Shown: positions 12,173-25,775, counted from the stretch's first letter. The stretch is DNA of 64,000 bases from Montifringilla adamsi (GCA_017590115.1 JAGGNK010006448.1:1189849-1253848); one strand, 5' to 3'. The notes: generated by a model from the letters alone, not told the origin. Numbers and translations: made by a program.

Positions 12173-12673
12173 GGTCTCTAATGCTGAAAAATGAGTGAAT
12201 GAAACAGAAAACAATGTCAAAAAAACCCCAGCATCTTCAGAAAACAGTCCTGTTTTAAAAGCAAGGTCCCCAAGAGAGCTGTCATATATCATGACAGGTT
12301 TTCGAAATGTATACGAATTACTGGTGGGCACTAAATCACATCCAGGGTTTCTGCTTTCCAACAAATAATATTGCCTGCCTGCATTAAGAGAAAGCTCTTA
12401 AAACTTTCAGTTTTGATGGGGTGAGCAGCTTACAACACACCCTATTTGTGAAGCAAATTAGAAAAGGACCTGTAAGTGGAACATACAGTTTTTAATTGCA
12501 TGCCTAAACTTCATCCTGGGACAAATTACAGAACTATTCAAATAATTGATCTTAATTCACTTTTAACTTCTTTCACATAATTATGATTAAGAATAATAAC
12601 AGTCCCTAACAGTCATTCCGATAATTTCCATAATGCAACAATTAGCTTCCCTTATATTTTATTTTATATATGT

Positions 12674-12675
<2 letters not shown>

Positions 12676-12730
<55 letters not shown>
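12676..12730 (+). repeat. (TA)n microsatellite, about 27 units
   Basis: There are 55 bp of uninterrupted TA alternation, able to form cruciform or slipped structures. The poly(YI) open frame over it is an artefact. Confidence 0.97.
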
Positions 12731-12734
<4 letters not shown>

Positions 12735-15063
12735 GGCTACTTACAAAATTCAGTAACATGCATATTTACACACGCTCCTTCTTTAGGACTTTTACAACAT
12801 TTTCAAGAAACTTTACCTTTGTCATCACAGAACAGGCAGAAAACCAAAATACAACTGTCAGCAGTGTGTTACATTTAATTTCATTTATTTGCTGGAAAGT
12901 TCATTCTGCAGAAACGCTTCACTCACTGCATGGGAGAAGTTCCAAATCTCATCTCAATTCAGCAAGAACTCCTTTCATTATTTCAAATTAATGCTTAATC
13001 CTTTTACTTCTAGTTTGTTTCAATGGTACTGACTTGAAAAAAAATCAAGCCCTTTCTTGATTTAATACCAGATTTCATATTGTGGTTCTTACTTTCACAA
13101 AATTCCTACTAAAATACGAAAAAAATCTGCCTCAGAAGGAAAGGCAGGGTTACCTCCTAGGACCTGACCCCGATCACTGTAGGTTACTGCAGTGGTTTCA
13201 TGGGTTTCAGCAGTTCAGGTACAAGTTTTTGGTAGCTTATTACATTGCTGCCTAGTTATTTCAAATTAAATAGGATCCTAACCTTACTCTCTGATCTAAT
13301 GGGTGTTTTATATACTGTGATACATAAAACAAGAAGGGGAAAGCAATCTGCAGGAGGACAGAGGTCTGATTACATAGACTGGATTGCAGAAAGGAGAACT
13401 TCACCATAATGTTCTGCTAAAATACACTGACTTTCACTAAAAGAATTCTTTATGTATAATGTATCCCCAGAATCTCACAGTTATACAGAAACCTTATCTC
13501 TGCTAAGCTGTCTGGATTGTTCCAACATAACAAGTTTGGTATACCCTAAAAATTCCATTACATGTTATTTTGGAATAAACAAAAAAATTCTTGTCTGGTC
13601 CCCACAGCTATATTTTCATGATCAACTAGAGTGGTTCAGCATAAACTGCTCATCTAGATAATTTTTTAGTATCTCCGAAAGGCCTGTTATTAAAGGTATC
13701 ATATTAATGAAAAAAAAACCAAACCCAAAACCCTGTACTTTAAATATTGCTAAAGAAGGAGAACTTAGAAAAAAATCATCCATGGTTTAGACTGGTGCAA
13801 TTAAACTGAAACTGACAGTCTTGAACTGGGAGAAAACCAGTATATGTGAAGCTCAAACCATCTGTTGTTCATCAGTCTAATCAGACCTTTTTCCTGTAAC
13901 TACTCCTAACTTGTAATATGAATTTTGAGGCCTGAGTATAGCATTTAGGATGAACAAGCAAAAGAGCTAAACTTCCACAGCAATTGTTTGAACCTAAAAA
14001 TCTTTTTCATTAAGATGTGCCTCCACAATTAATAACACAGTTGCAGAAATAAAACATCGATGTGGAAAGCAGCAGTGGCCTTTTGTTTTATTAAAACTGC
14101 ATTTTTTTAAATAGATCTACTAGCAGGTTGAACAATGCTTCAAAAAACATGTAAATAGAATTATTTTATCACTAATATTTGCCATTTATGGAGTTGATTG
14201 ACTTACATTTTGTGACGTTTTTCTTTCTAGTGGATATATATATTCCTTTGTACTGAAGAGTAAAGTGAAATCACAAAGTGCATTTCAAATACCACAACAA
14301 ATTGCTAACTGTTACAGCTTCATGGGGCTTTGTAATCTGTGAATTTATTATTGACTTGGTGCAATTGTGACAGAATTAAACAATGTATGCTACATAACTG
14401 CCTGGCTATACTGCAGTTTTCAGCAACAATTTAAAATCCTACTGGAATGCACACAGCCACAATACAATACAATTAAGAGAGAACATTCTTTCTTAAACAA
14501 CAGTCATCTTTTCAAAAGCAATAGATTCTCAGTGCTCATTCACTCTGATGCATTATTCATTTCATGTGCAACCTCATGCTGGACCATAAATTGTTACTTT
14601 ATCTAATCAAAGGCGACTTAACTCCACAGAAGGTCAAAGGTTTAATTTTGTGAAGTATTATCTTACGCTATGAGTTTAACGGAAAAATAGAAGAAGAAAA
14701 ACAGCCAAGAAACTGGTAATAAATGAACCTTTATTGCCTCAGGCACTGGCCTAGTTAATAAACTTTCATTGAAGGTTTCTTTCAACTGTTATGGACAATG
14801 AGGTAAAAAAAATCTTAAATTACAGCCATGTGTGACTTTTAAAGCAGGCATTCTTTTTTATCTCAACCTTCCCAGCTTAGGAAAAAGACAAAGAGATTGT
14901 CTTCAATTTCTTAACCAAAAATGTATGCTTCTAAACAGATGAAAAAGTGCAGATCAAGCCTTTTAAAAGCAGAGGTCAGCTTTGAACAATATAAAAAAAT
15001 ACTTTTCCTTAAGTGCCAAATCCTGATCCACAATCTCTTTAACCGAATACCATGCAGTTCCAC

Positions 15064-15064
<1 letters not shown>

Positions 15065-15094
<30 letters not shown>
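15065..15094 (+). repeat. Poly-A run (A30)
   Basis: Thirty A follow CACC and are followed by GAAAAGATATG. No retrocopy is visible upstream. Confidence 0.93.
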
Positions 15095-15096
<2 letters not shown>

Positions 15097-15835
15097 AAAG
15101 ATATGTGGGAAAGCAAAACATATATAACATATATATACTGGCAATATATTATGCTAACAATGATGGTTGGTTCCTGAAAGACTTTCTGTTTTACATTTGC
15201 ATTGCTAGAGTGCAATAATTGCTCTTCTTTAATAGAATGACTTATTATGGGAATAACTTCCCTGCACTTTTTACAAATAGAAGTTCTTTTCTTCTTTTCA
15301 TATGTATTATCTCATGTTCTCACAATACTATTCTTGCTGTTAGGAGAAATTAAAAGGTTTAACATAATGGCAGTTACTGGTGGTTATTGGTGCTCTGTGA
15401 ATTTTCTTCATTTAATGTTCTTAGATTTTACTAACTACAATGTCTTTTATTGACATACTCTTTGGGACCAGTTTAGGAAGTGTATTACAGTTGACGTTAT
15501 ACAGTCAAAAACAATAAGAAGACCAGTAGTATTTAAAAAACCTTAGCCTTAAACTTAAGTCTAAATTATAACTAGATGGACACAACTAATTGTAACAGTG
15601 CTATAATTCAAAAATACTGAAAAGACGTGTTCATGCCTGTAACAGCAGTAATGTAGCTAAAGACTCATAATCTTTCAACCAGCAGGAGCTTTTGTAGTTT
15701 TTTTATAAACCTAATCCACAGCTTGACACAGATCCTGGGGTAATGGCACACAGTTCTTTGATTAAACTAATATCTAAACACTGCTGCGGCAGTCTGATGG
15801 CCCCGTGGAAGTGTTGCCCTACAACCTCCGAACTC

Positions 15836-15950
15836 AGCCCTGCAAACAGAACTGCCAAATTCTTTCCCACAGACCCACTGTAGTCCACGTGCCTAACCAT
15901 GTGAGTGAAATTTAACTTACCCATGTGTATAAGTATTTGTGGCACTAGAA
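15836..15950 (+). mobile_element. Old amniote dispersed repeat relic (CACATG/TTACTCATGTG type)
   Basis: CCCTGCAAACAGAACTG, GACCCACTGTAGTCCACGTG, CCATGTGAGTGAAATTTAAC and TTACCCATGTGTATAAGTAT are in the order of a widespread amniote repeat that reads TCCTGCAAACACTTAC, TCCCACTGAAGTCAATGG, then TTACTCATGTGCGTAAGTG. Its presence helps explain the unusually long minus-strand open frame at 15703-16173. Family name and exact ends cannot be given from sequence alone. Confidence 0.42.
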
Positions 15951-16852
15951 CAAAATGAGATTTTAGCTGTGGACCACAATGGTGCAAGTTTAGCTTTGAC
16001 AGCCTTCTGGTGGAATGGATGCGCTCCCAGAGGGACCTGTTCTCTGCAGAGTCCACACACTGAAGAAATAGCCCACTAATATTTAGGTGACGTGTTATCA
16101 AAGCCTTTGTGGGCTTTATGGCTTTGGTCCTCAAGCAACACTCTGCCCAAAGAAAGAAAGATTTCATTCTCACTTCCGGTGCACAAGAATAGTCAGCTAC
16201 AGACTGATTTCAGGCTCCTGCCAACCTCAAGAAGTGAAAACAGCATTATTCCTAGTTATGGAAAGAGAAGGCAAGGAATTCAGGGCTTTAGCTAAGATGA
16301 AATATCACAGCTGATGATTAGAGCAGTGGACCTTCAGTAAATGTCTAAAATATAAACTACTGTCTCAAGATACTTTAAATAAAGTTTCCATTGGTTTATT
16401 CTTTAATAGAGTTAAAATATATTACACATATTAAAAAAACCTAAAATGTCTTTAAAGAACAATTTTGGTTCTGTTGTCATATTTAGCTTTAAAGTAGAGA
16501 TTGTTTTGAATCCTCTTGCCCCTAAAAAGAAACTTTTATAATAAAATATATATTAACAAATTCTATAACTGTTTTCTGATTGTCTCTCCCTATTTGCAGT
16601 GTGCAAAGCAGGTGGTGCCAAGCATTATAAAGACAGAAGTCAATATAACAGTGGGGAAAAGTCCCAGAAATCCACTGGCTATTTCAAGACATATGTACCC
16701 TTATTTTAACACAGCAAAATGAGTAAGAGAATTTTCACATTTCTCAATGTAAAGAATTCACCTGTAAGGGTCAGGAGAGTCCTCTCTCCTTCTTCACTCT
16801 TTTATTCACTAGAAGTGTTGTAACTTCAAGAGCTGCACTGTGGCTTTGGGGC

Positions 16853-16896
16853 TCTTTTTTTTTCTCTCTTTTTCTTTTTCTTTTCTTTTTTAAGTT
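16853..16896 (+). repeat. Pyrimidine tract (T/C)
   Basis: An almost pure T/C run (TCTCTCTTTTTC units). On the transcribed DACH1 strand it is purine-only. Confidence 0.8.
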
Positions 16897-17307
16897 TCGT
16901 CAGATCCATTATGCATTACTCTGTGCCAGAGGCAAGGCATGGGGCTAAATGTACTGTTACAGCACAGTGATAGTAGAGTTTGTACTGCGATGCAGAACTG
17001 TGATACTGTACAAAGCAGCTGTGATAATGACTCACAGGTAACACTGCGTAGTCCTTTTTTCAGATGAAAAGGCAGTCAATTGTCACAGATAGTCCTCTCT
17101 CACCTTTATGCTCTACTTGTTGCACAAGGTAACAGAACACTAAATCCCCCAGGAGCACCCTGGGCGCTGACCACGGCACTACATGAATGTCTTTGGGTGG
17201 CATGCCACATTTGAAGACATAGTATCCCTTTCCAATACAAACTATGGCACAATAGGGGCACGATGTGCACTTGTGCTGTGTCCCAGCAAAAGCATGGACC
17301 TTCATCA

Positions 17308-17518
17308 AAGCATGGATATTAGGTCAAATTTATTCACTGAAAGAGTGGTTGAGCATTGGGACAGGCTCTCCAGGCAAATGGTGGACTCATCATCCCTGGA
17401 AGTGCTCAAAAAGTGAGCAGATGTGGCACTTTTTGATACAGTTTAGTGGGCATGGTGGTGTTTGTCAAAATTTGGACTTGATGATCTTGGAGGTTTTCAC
17501 CAAATGTAACAGTTTGAT
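17308..17518 (+). mobile_element. CR1 LINE, 3' end fragment
   Basis: The order of words follows the 3' part of avian CR1: GGATATTAGG, a diverged ATTTATTCACTGA, GAGTGGTTGAGCATTGG, ACAGGCTCTCCAGG, CATCCCTGGAAGTG and TTGGACTTGATGATCTTGG, ending in a decayed TTTGATT tail next to a T run. It is truncated at the 5' end, as is usual for CR1, and has no coding capacity. It is antisense to DACH1. Confidence 0.88.
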
Positions 17519-17541
17519 TTTTTTTTTTTTTTTTTTTTTTA
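17518..17541 (+). repeat. Poly-T run directly after a CR1 tail
   Basis: More than 20 T abut the decayed 3' end of the CR1 copy. The T run probably arose within or next to the tail. Confidence 0.85.
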
Positions 17542-19337
17542 TTCTAAGGCCAAATTATCATCCCAAACCAAGGGAGTTCTCTCACACCCAGAGTGTCCAG
17601 TGAATACTGAACATCATTCAACAAAATACTTTTTTTTTTGTACCTCAGAATTGTCTGCTACACAAAAAGTAAACACCTGAAGATGTTACTGATATTAAAA
17701 GGAAAGTGTGATATAAATAATAGATACATTATTACTGTACTTCATTGTAATACAAAAACAAACATGAAGTAGCTTTTCTACAGCTCCTACCACATTGTTG
17801 TAATTGCAGTTCTATATTATGAAGACTTGCAGACATTTGTAAATTCAGATTTACATACATGATCATATGTATTGCTTCCAAAAGGCATATTCTATGAAGC
17901 CAACAACTGACTGGTACCACTGTCTAACACATTATGAATAAATATTAAAATATCATTAAATAAGCAAGAATAAGAGAGCCCAAACATTCTCTTTGGCAGA
18001 AATCTGAGAAATCCTCAGGATATGTTCATTGCTAGAAATATTTTATTAAATAAAAAGCTTTATGTTACCATGATCCTCTCAACTTGGTAGTGTCCACAAA
18101 AAGACAAAATATGATGACAAGTTATTTCACAGATTCCATATTTTGTGGGGACAACTACCTTATAATTTGCAGCAGATAATTTAATTATCTTTTCTTCATC
18201 CATTAACTAACAGTATATCAACAGATTTGGATTTTCACAAATCTACCTAGTGCTGGAAATCACTTTTCCCCACCTTCTCAACACTCGCACAAGTGCAAAA
18301 TGGGACGTGTGCTTTCCAATTTCTCCCCCTCTAGTTATGACCTTCTTTCTGACCATTGCTAAATTCCAAGGTTTTGACTTATCTGACATTCAGATTGTCA
18401 AGATGGACTGCACATTTATCAGAGAGTGAGTAATAGAAATAACTGGCAAAAATTTAATTAGTATCTGTATAATAACTCAACTATTTTTTCCCAGCTACAA
18501 ATAATCTAACTTTAATCAAGTACAAGATGCAACCTCAATACATAACAATGAAAGTATCAACATTCCAAATGAATTTATTTTTCAACCAAAAAAATACATA
18601 GCCTGTAGAGTGCACATGTATTTCTTTTGTATTTTCTAGATATTACTAGTCTTCAACATAATGACTTCTAGACTAAAATTTATAGTACAAATAATTTAAA
18701 AAAAACATGGAACAGGATCACTGCTGTTACTCTATCTTAGTACATCACTCTAGCAATTTGACACTAATGTTGACTTGCAGTCACTTTGGAAGACATACAA
18801 AAAACTAATAAGACTGCAAGTATAAAACATTGATTATAATCAATATTTGCCACTGTATAGCCCAAAGAACCGGTGAACATTTCCCAAAGTGAAGAATAAA
18901 TTAGCTCTGAAAACATGTCTATGGTATGCATAACATTTACAGGAATGAAGATGACTGGATTTGGTGCAATTTCATATATTAAATTGCTGATTTTCTTTAA
19001 AATTGAATTCTTAATCACTACTTAAGACATGCTAAAACACAGGAATTGCTTTTGAAAGGAGGCAGACCTATTGTTAGATTTAATTCTGTGATGTACTAAC
19101 AGCTCATAACATGAAGGAGATTTTTTTTTTCTGCCAATGCCTTAAAAAGTTTATGAGACATTTCTAGAAGTCTCTGTTTGCTCCGTTCTCTAATTGGTTG
19201 TATTAGTCACATGCTGTATTTCTTTGCCAGACTTGAAAAAGAGTAATTCCTCCATCTATTGAAACAGATTTCTATGGCGATAACAGGCCACAGGAGGATT
19301 GTATTTCATCTAAGCTGCATACTAACCATATTTATAG

Positions 19338-19369
19338 GTGTGTGTGTGTATTTATATGTGTGTGTGTGT
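19338..19369 (+). repeat. (TG)n microsatellite, interrupted
   Basis: Two TG runs of six units are separated by TATTTATA. Confidence 0.85.
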
Positions 19370-19950
19370 ACAGTGAGGTTTCATGTAATAAAGGCAGATG
19401 AATCAACACAATGCTGTCCTTCCAGTAACAATATTTAATAAGGATGGCACATCGTCTACAGAGACCTTCATATATGCACCAGGTGGTACCATGATCAAAT
19501 CTCTGTGTGTAAATGCAGTTGTATTTACATTTTTCTTTCTTTGCTGTTGACATTCTGCCCTTCTCAACTACAGCTAACACATTTCAAAAGAGGCAGTATG
19601 GTGTTGTCTCAATTGATCATGTTTTTGAAGAAAAATATTTACAAGTAGGCTTTTCCATTCTCGTGGTTTTTTCTAAGAAAGCTTACATTGCAGGAAAACT
19701 TCCATGAATATTAGTAAATGTTCCACTTTCACTGGAAACTACTACTATTCAAGCATAAGTGATTGATATTCCTCATATCAAAGAGCATGAAATATAAAAT
19801 TAGTTATAAAATGGCTTCAGTGCATGGAAAAAGATTGCCTCCTACAATGTTGATGATATACAGGAATTTTGGATGGATTCATATTTCCAATCTCCTAAAT
19901 GAATAGTTGACATTTCTCACCAAACTAACAGATTGCCAGAAATCCAATTG

Positions 19951-20533
19951 TATCCTGGGCTGCATCAAATGAAGCATGGCCAGAAGGCTGAGGGAAGTGA
20001 CTCCCCCCTCCTACTGGGTTCTTGTGGGAGCCCAGCTGGAGCACTGTGTTCAGCTGGGCCCACAACAGAAGCAGGACATGGACCTGCTTCACCGAGTCTC
20101 GAGAGAGGCCATGAAGACAATCAGAGAGCTGGAGCACCTCTCCTATGAAGACAGGCTGAGAGAGTTGGAGTTGCTCAGCCTGGAGAAGATTCCAGGGAGA
20201 CCTCACAGCACCTTCCAGTAACTAAAGGGGTTACAAGAAAGCTGGAGAGGGACTTTTTGCAAGGGCATGTAGTGATAGGACAGGGGCTAATGGCATTAAG
20301 CTAGAGAGGGTAGGCTTAAATTAGGTATTAGGAAGAAATTCTAAACTGTGAGAATGATGAACAGGTTGTCCAGAGAAGCTGTGGATGTCCCATCCCTGGA
20401 AGTGCTCAGGGCCAGGATGCATGGGGCTCTGAACAACCTGGTCTAGTGGGAAGTGTCCCTGCCCATGGCAGAGGGGTTGAAGCAAGGATCTCTAAGGTCT
20501 GCTTCAACACAAGCTGTTTTCTGATTCTATGAA
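19951..20533 (+). mobile_element. CR1 LINE, 585-bp 3' fragment with the remnant of the ORF2 C-terminus
   Basis: This is the longest CR1 copy in the window. It starts TATCCTGGGCTGCATCAAA, runs through the end of the ORF2 reading frame (GGAGCACTGTGTTCAGCTGG, CACCTCTCCTATGAAGACAG, TGCTCAGCCTGGAGAAGA), then the untranslated 3' region (GGGCATGTAGTGATAGGACA, CATCCCTGGAAGTGCTCAGG), and ends TGATTCTATGA. The frame at 19976-20221 is a piece of this ORF, not a host gene. It is truncated 5' and carries small indels, so it is inactive. Confidence 0.95.
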
Positions 20534-23450
20534 ATATCAATTTTTTCAAGATGATCAAATATTTTTTGCATCCAATTGCATCATTAGTTTGCCTTAATCT
20601 TAGATTTTTAATAAAAGAGATATTTTAATGAACATTTTTACTTCAAGCTACCATAAACAAAAAAGAAAGAAAACAACTTTAGTCCATTTCAAAGCTCCTA
20701 CCTTTGTGCCATGTCTCCACTAATCAGTCTTCCACTAACAGAGTGTTTCACACAAGTATTTACAGAAACAATTATATCTACAGAATGCCATTAACACAGT
20801 GCACTTCATCTTGTATTAACTTTCTTTTTCTCATCCTATATGTTAATATAAAATGCCCAGATGCAAATTACGGAAGATATTTTATCAAAGAGTAAGATTG
20901 TGCTTTTTGACAGATTATATGGACAGTTATTTTGGCAGCTTTAGAAATGCCCTTAGGTCAGTTGCTTGGTTAGACTGCTGATGGCCTGAGTCTCCTGTTT
21001 GTCATTTTCTTATAATTTATCTTCAGTTAGTAGCAAATTAGATCCAAAAAGATCATAACCCCACACCTGCAAAACCTATGCTTAACCACAAGTGCCAAGC
21101 ATACCTTCTAAAGAAATCCTTAGGTAGTAGCAAGAAGAATCTGAAGAGACACTGAAAGAAACTATCTGAATGATATCCGAATGTCTTTGTTCACCCTTTT
21201 AGTTAAAAATACCACCAGAAGAAGAAATTAGAGGCCCTTGAGTTTTAATTCTGAGATGACCAGAAAGTATCAGATGTCATCTACATTTTAATTTTATTCC
21301 TTTACCTGTTAAACGGAGATAACACTTCCTTATTTTACACAAGGATTATCAACACAAATCAGTCAAGAGTTGTACAAAGCTTTAAAAACAAAGTTCCAAG
21401 CATGCATTAATTTTGTTTTCAGCCTTTGTTCCAAATCTATAAAGTCACACAAAGTCCATAAATTCAAGCTAGATTTGCCTAAGAAGTGAGGGCAGCAGTT
21501 CAGTGCAAAGTGTACATGGATAAAAATCCACAAAGGAACTATGAAGATGAAACATTGTTTTCAATTTTACCACACACCTTAAAAGGTCCCAAACTTTTGA
21601 GCCTGGGAGACACTAAGAAAGAATAGGAAATAAAATTTTTTATTAATTTAGCTGTGGTGTTTTTCTTGAAACCATCAAATTAACAGATACAAGTTTTTTA
21701 CCAACTTGAATTTCAAGTTAGCACATGGTCAATTCAAACTCTGAAGCAGGGAGGGAATAAGATCAATAGCTTAGCACTTAAAAACAAATCAAAACACTTT
21801 TCAATTTCTGATGATCTGTCAAAAATTCTTAATTCTATGAAAGCTACCTAAGGCTTTATTAAAATGAAGTTTAAAAAAAATCTTCATCCTTCTCTTGTTA
21901 CCTGAACTAGTTAAGTGTTAAATGTGCTCTTCCTAAATCACTGACAATCACGAGAGGGAATATAATGATTTTACCTTATGTTTGTAAAATGTGACTAGTT
22001 ATTTTTTGTTGACTGTAAAGGAAGTTGTATTCTGAAAAACAGGATATTGAGGATTAAAAAATACACTTCTAATCTAATTGTGCCATAAAGCTGTCAGATT
22101 TTTTTTAATGGTCTGAAAAGAAAAAGTAACAATATGATTATCTAATAATCTTTCCATCCTTTACAGACAAGAAAAAATAGGTGTATATTTAAGAACTATT
22201 ACATCAGGTTATCTGTTCAAGGATACAGCAGAATAATGCTTAATTCTTTATCATGACATTAATTTTGAATTGAGAACTTCATAAAAGCACATTCTCAACT
22301 TCGTTTCTAATCCAAAAGTGTACATACACAAAGGAGAAAATCAATGGTTGTTTTCAACAGGGAAGTAATAACACTGGGGGAAATTCTCATGCAAAGGTCC
22401 ATCTAGCATAAATTAATGAATTAAAGCCTGGTGTGGTCAACAGCCTCTTCAGCTGATGATGCATTTTTCCAGCTACATTGGATCAGTGAAAGCTGGCATA
22501 GGCTTTGCTGCTCTAAAACAGCTTCACCTATAATATATGACAACTATAAAAACTTTGCAATTAAGTCTAAGCCGAAACTGTGTTATTTTATTTGTTCAAA
22601 TGAATTGTTCCAACAAGGTCACACACTGCACGCCACCCAAAGAGTATCTTCTTTGACACACTACTGCCCAATTGAAATACGCAGGTATCTTCTCATTGTC
22701 TCAGAACTTCATTCAAAGCCAAACACAGACTTTAGGGCAGGTTCAACTACTGCTTTAAAGCAGAGTTTAGTCAATATAGAACAATTTCTATTTCAAATTG
22801 TTATGGTATGGCTACAAGAAGCAATTAAAATTCAATATATTAGTTCTAGTTTCCAGGGTATCATCCGTAGATATGTTTTGGAACCCTGAACAAATAAATA
22901 TCATTTAACAGCTCACACTATCCTCAACAGCCTTAGAGAAGAAAGAAATGACAATTACTTTTGCGGGTCACGGTTGGCAAATACCAGCAGTTTTGCCTGG
23001 GGTAAGTGGCAAGGTGAAGCCATGAACTGTGGCTGCAGTCCTCTAATTCCTAAAATATGAAACATTTTGTATGCACCTAACCTGCCAAATATAAAGTCTG
23101 TGAGATTTCCCGGGGTTTTTTGTGATCTTTTTAAAAATAATATACTATATACCTATGAACAATGTGTTTTTTAAAACCAATGTAATATATATCTTGAAGT
23201 TTTAGTACATGCTGTTCCTGTTCTGTACTAATTGTACCCTATCTTAGGCATTTTAAGGAGTATCTCCTTTATTTTTTTGTCATTATTATTTTCACCTCCA
23301 TTCTTAACTATTAAATAGATGAATATGGGGAAAAGAAATCAAAAGAAAAATGAGAAATGTATTTTGCAAATATCAGTATATTTTTACTAATATTCAAACT
23401 TCATTTTCAGCAAACTTGCTATTTTAAAGCAAACTGTCTAAAAGGTTGGT

Positions 23451-23488
23451 TTTTTTTGTTTTTTGTTTTTTGTTTTTTTTTTTTTTTA
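23451..23488 (+). repeat. T-rich tract with GTTTTTT units
   Basis: Several T runs separated by single G form an approximate (GTTTTTT)n array ending in a longer T run. Confidence 0.85.
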
Positions 23489-23517
23489 ATTTCCTACTGG
23501 ATTATATTTTTTTAAAA

Positions 23518-23542
23518 AATTAGCCTACCAGATAGGCTAATT
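23518..23542. repeat. 10-bp inverted repeat, 5-nt loop
   Basis: AATTAGCCTA, loop CCAGA, TAGGCTAATT. It lies about 30 bp after a T-rich tract. Such stems are expected now and then in AT-rich sequence. Confidence 0.7.
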
Positions 23543-24039
23543 CTAATAATAAATATTTACCTTGCATCTTTATGTTAAGTTACATGGTATGCCCCTGAGT
23601 AGCTTTAGAAATTAATATGAAGCCAACACAGTAGAGAGAGATATTTGAAGTTCAGAAGCTGCTGACATTGGGCATTAGACCATAAGTAGGTCAGAATAAA
23701 CACTTAACATTCAAATTTAAATATAATATTGTGTAATACAAGAAGATCTATAGAGCCATAATGTCTGAATATATTAGGTATGATGATAATGCTTCTATTG
23801 ATTTCAGTCTGTTAAAATAATGAAACTGGATTACACAAATCAATTCTTGGAATACAACAAAAAAGCATATATTATTTGCTGTGCACATTCAAAGTAGGCT
23901 TTTCAAGAGAGATTGACTGTAACTATTTTAGACTTTAACTAAAAACAAGTGTTAATTTCCCCAACATCACCTAAAAAACAGGCTCATAGTAGTCTTTTTG
24001 TTATCTTACGGTTGACAAGCTTAACAGTCTTTTAACCAT

Positions 24040-24210
24040 CTAACAAACAGCTTTCTCCTTGTGATCAATTATTTAAGCCTCTCGCTCTTACATCATTACT
24101 TCTGCAAGGAGAGGAGGTGTTTCAATAGGAGGATCTACCATTAAAGACAATTAACAGGCACTCCGTTTCCTTTAGCAGAGGGAAGACACTCACGAAATGC
24201 TGTAAAACAT
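24040..24210. promoter_or_regulatory. Candidate conserved noncoding element
   Basis: Repeat-free block with GATCAATTATTTAAG and CATTAAAGACAATTAACAGG words between AT-rich flanks. Chosen by eye. Confidence 0.27.
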
Positions 24211-25589
24211 TCAAGAATGGAGTTTCTGGTGATGTCTTCACAGTTATGCAGAACTAAATATTTCATAACTTCTCAAAGTCTAACAAAAAAAAAGGCATTG
24301 GCTTTTCAGGCTGTCAGGAATGATGTTTTGTTTTCCAACAAAGTGCTCAGTATATGCTGAATTATTTCTACTCCAGATGGGAATCAAACTGTACTCTTGA
24401 AATTACCCTTCTATAAAAACATTGAAAAGATTATGTTTGTCCAATATCACTATTACGGTAACTAAACAAAAATTAAGACTAAGGCGTTTTTGAGAATGTA
24501 TGTTACGAACATGAGTGGTGATCCAGCACACGGAATATGATAAATCTGCAAAGCGCAAAGCATGCATTCAAACCTGAAGTGTGAAGCAAACAGGAATTTG
24601 CATTGTGAATGCAATAAAAACTGTAAATCAGTTCCTTAAAAGCAGAACAGTCTGATTTAAGGGCTGCAGGCATCACAGCCTAACGGGGTGTGCAGAATAC
24701 TACAGATTTCCATCCTGGCATAGCAAGTTAAAGATCTGCGATGGAGAGTCACACTCCTCTGTTGTTACCAGGAGGTAATTATACAACAGTATTTCTAATG
24801 ATGGAGTCCCAAAGCAATGCTTCTCCTCTTCCCAGTGGAAAATATCTTTTGAAGCAAAGAGTGGCTGTGGGATTCAAGAGGAGGGAAAACACATACCATA
24901 AAATATAATTAAAAATTGTGGAGGCTGCCTATGACAAGAATAACCATAAAAAACAGATACAAACCAGCTGGCTGTTAACAACTCCTGAGTTATAAAAATC
25001 TTAACCTGCTGTAAAGCACTCAATTCGATTTACATAACCACAGAGCTGACATTCCTTTTAGGCTCCTCTGCTGGGGATTATTTTGACATGTTTTAAGGCA
25101 GCATAAAAAGCAACTGTGAAAGGAAGACATGTATCATCTTACATAAAAATTCATTCTCGCCTTAAGATTGGACTTACATGCTTTAATCCCAGCATCTTTA
25201 CTGAAACCGGGAAATATCTTCAATGGCTACTGGTGATTCAATTTTATAACATTATCCCTTCGATGCTCATATTTTTTATAAAGTTGATAGTGTATGTACA
25301 CAAACAAACAAACAGAAAAAAAAATCTATACAGTCACAGAAGCTTAAGTTTTGCTAGTACTCCACAAAATATCAAGCGCACTAGAATCCACTACAGAGCA
25401 TAGCATACCTAGTCTTAGATAGATTATGTTGCTTAAGATTGCAACTGGCCTTTGCTAAACAAGAAAAGCATTTCTTAGGAATGTAATGATGCAGACAGCA
25501 TTTTACACAACTAACACAGCTTGCTGTAGGGAATTAAAATAAACAAAATAAAATAAAATCAATCTTACACTGAGTGAAGTTTTGATGTA

Positions 25590-25775
25590 TAAGTGCTGGC
25601 AGCTTACATTGCCCAGAGCACAGAACGAGTTTTGCCATTTGATAATTTGCTTGATTCACTGTGCTGCCTCATGCAGGGCATTTTATGCCTGATTTATGTT
25701 TAATCGAGTCACCTGCTTAATGTTAAGGAGGGTCACAGTTAGATAGAAGGGTTACGACCATATAAGGCTTTCAAC
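25590..25775. promoter_or_regulatory. Candidate conserved noncoding element
   Basis: Balanced composition, no repeat. It contains TAATCG (25701-25706), a TAATCN-type word bound by OTX/PITX-class homeodomains, and E-box CACCTG (25710-25715), the SNAI/ZEB-type word, four bases apart. Confidence 0.3.

Larger units (their letters stand above)
7767..17300 (-). other. DACH1: DACH1 intron between the two exons, segment 1
   Basis: This is the 3'-most quarter of the 35,144-bp intron, ending at the TTCTTTGCAG acceptor. It holds a perfect 14-bp hairpin at 8.5 kb, a GC-rich patch at 8.57-8.75 kb, motif-dense blocks at 8.8-9.2, 11.0-11.3 and 11.6-11.9 kb, two old amniote repeat relics (12.1 and 15.9 kb), a (TA)n tract at 12.7 kb and an A30 run at 15.1 kb. 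No additional exon could be supported. Confidence 0.7.

Noticed and set aside
16560..16722. Plus-strand TCTCTCCCTATTTGCAG acceptor-like site before an open frame
   Set aside because: No matching donor or coding similarity, and wrong strand for DACH1.
19976..20221. 81-residue open frame with a protein-like sequence
   Set aside because: It is the degraded C-terminal end of the CR1 ORF2, not a host gene.
22431..22889. 152-residue plus-strand open frame
   Set aside because: No recognisable domain, no splice or promoter context, opposite strand to DACH1, and AT-rich composition like the neighbouring intron; most likely chance.
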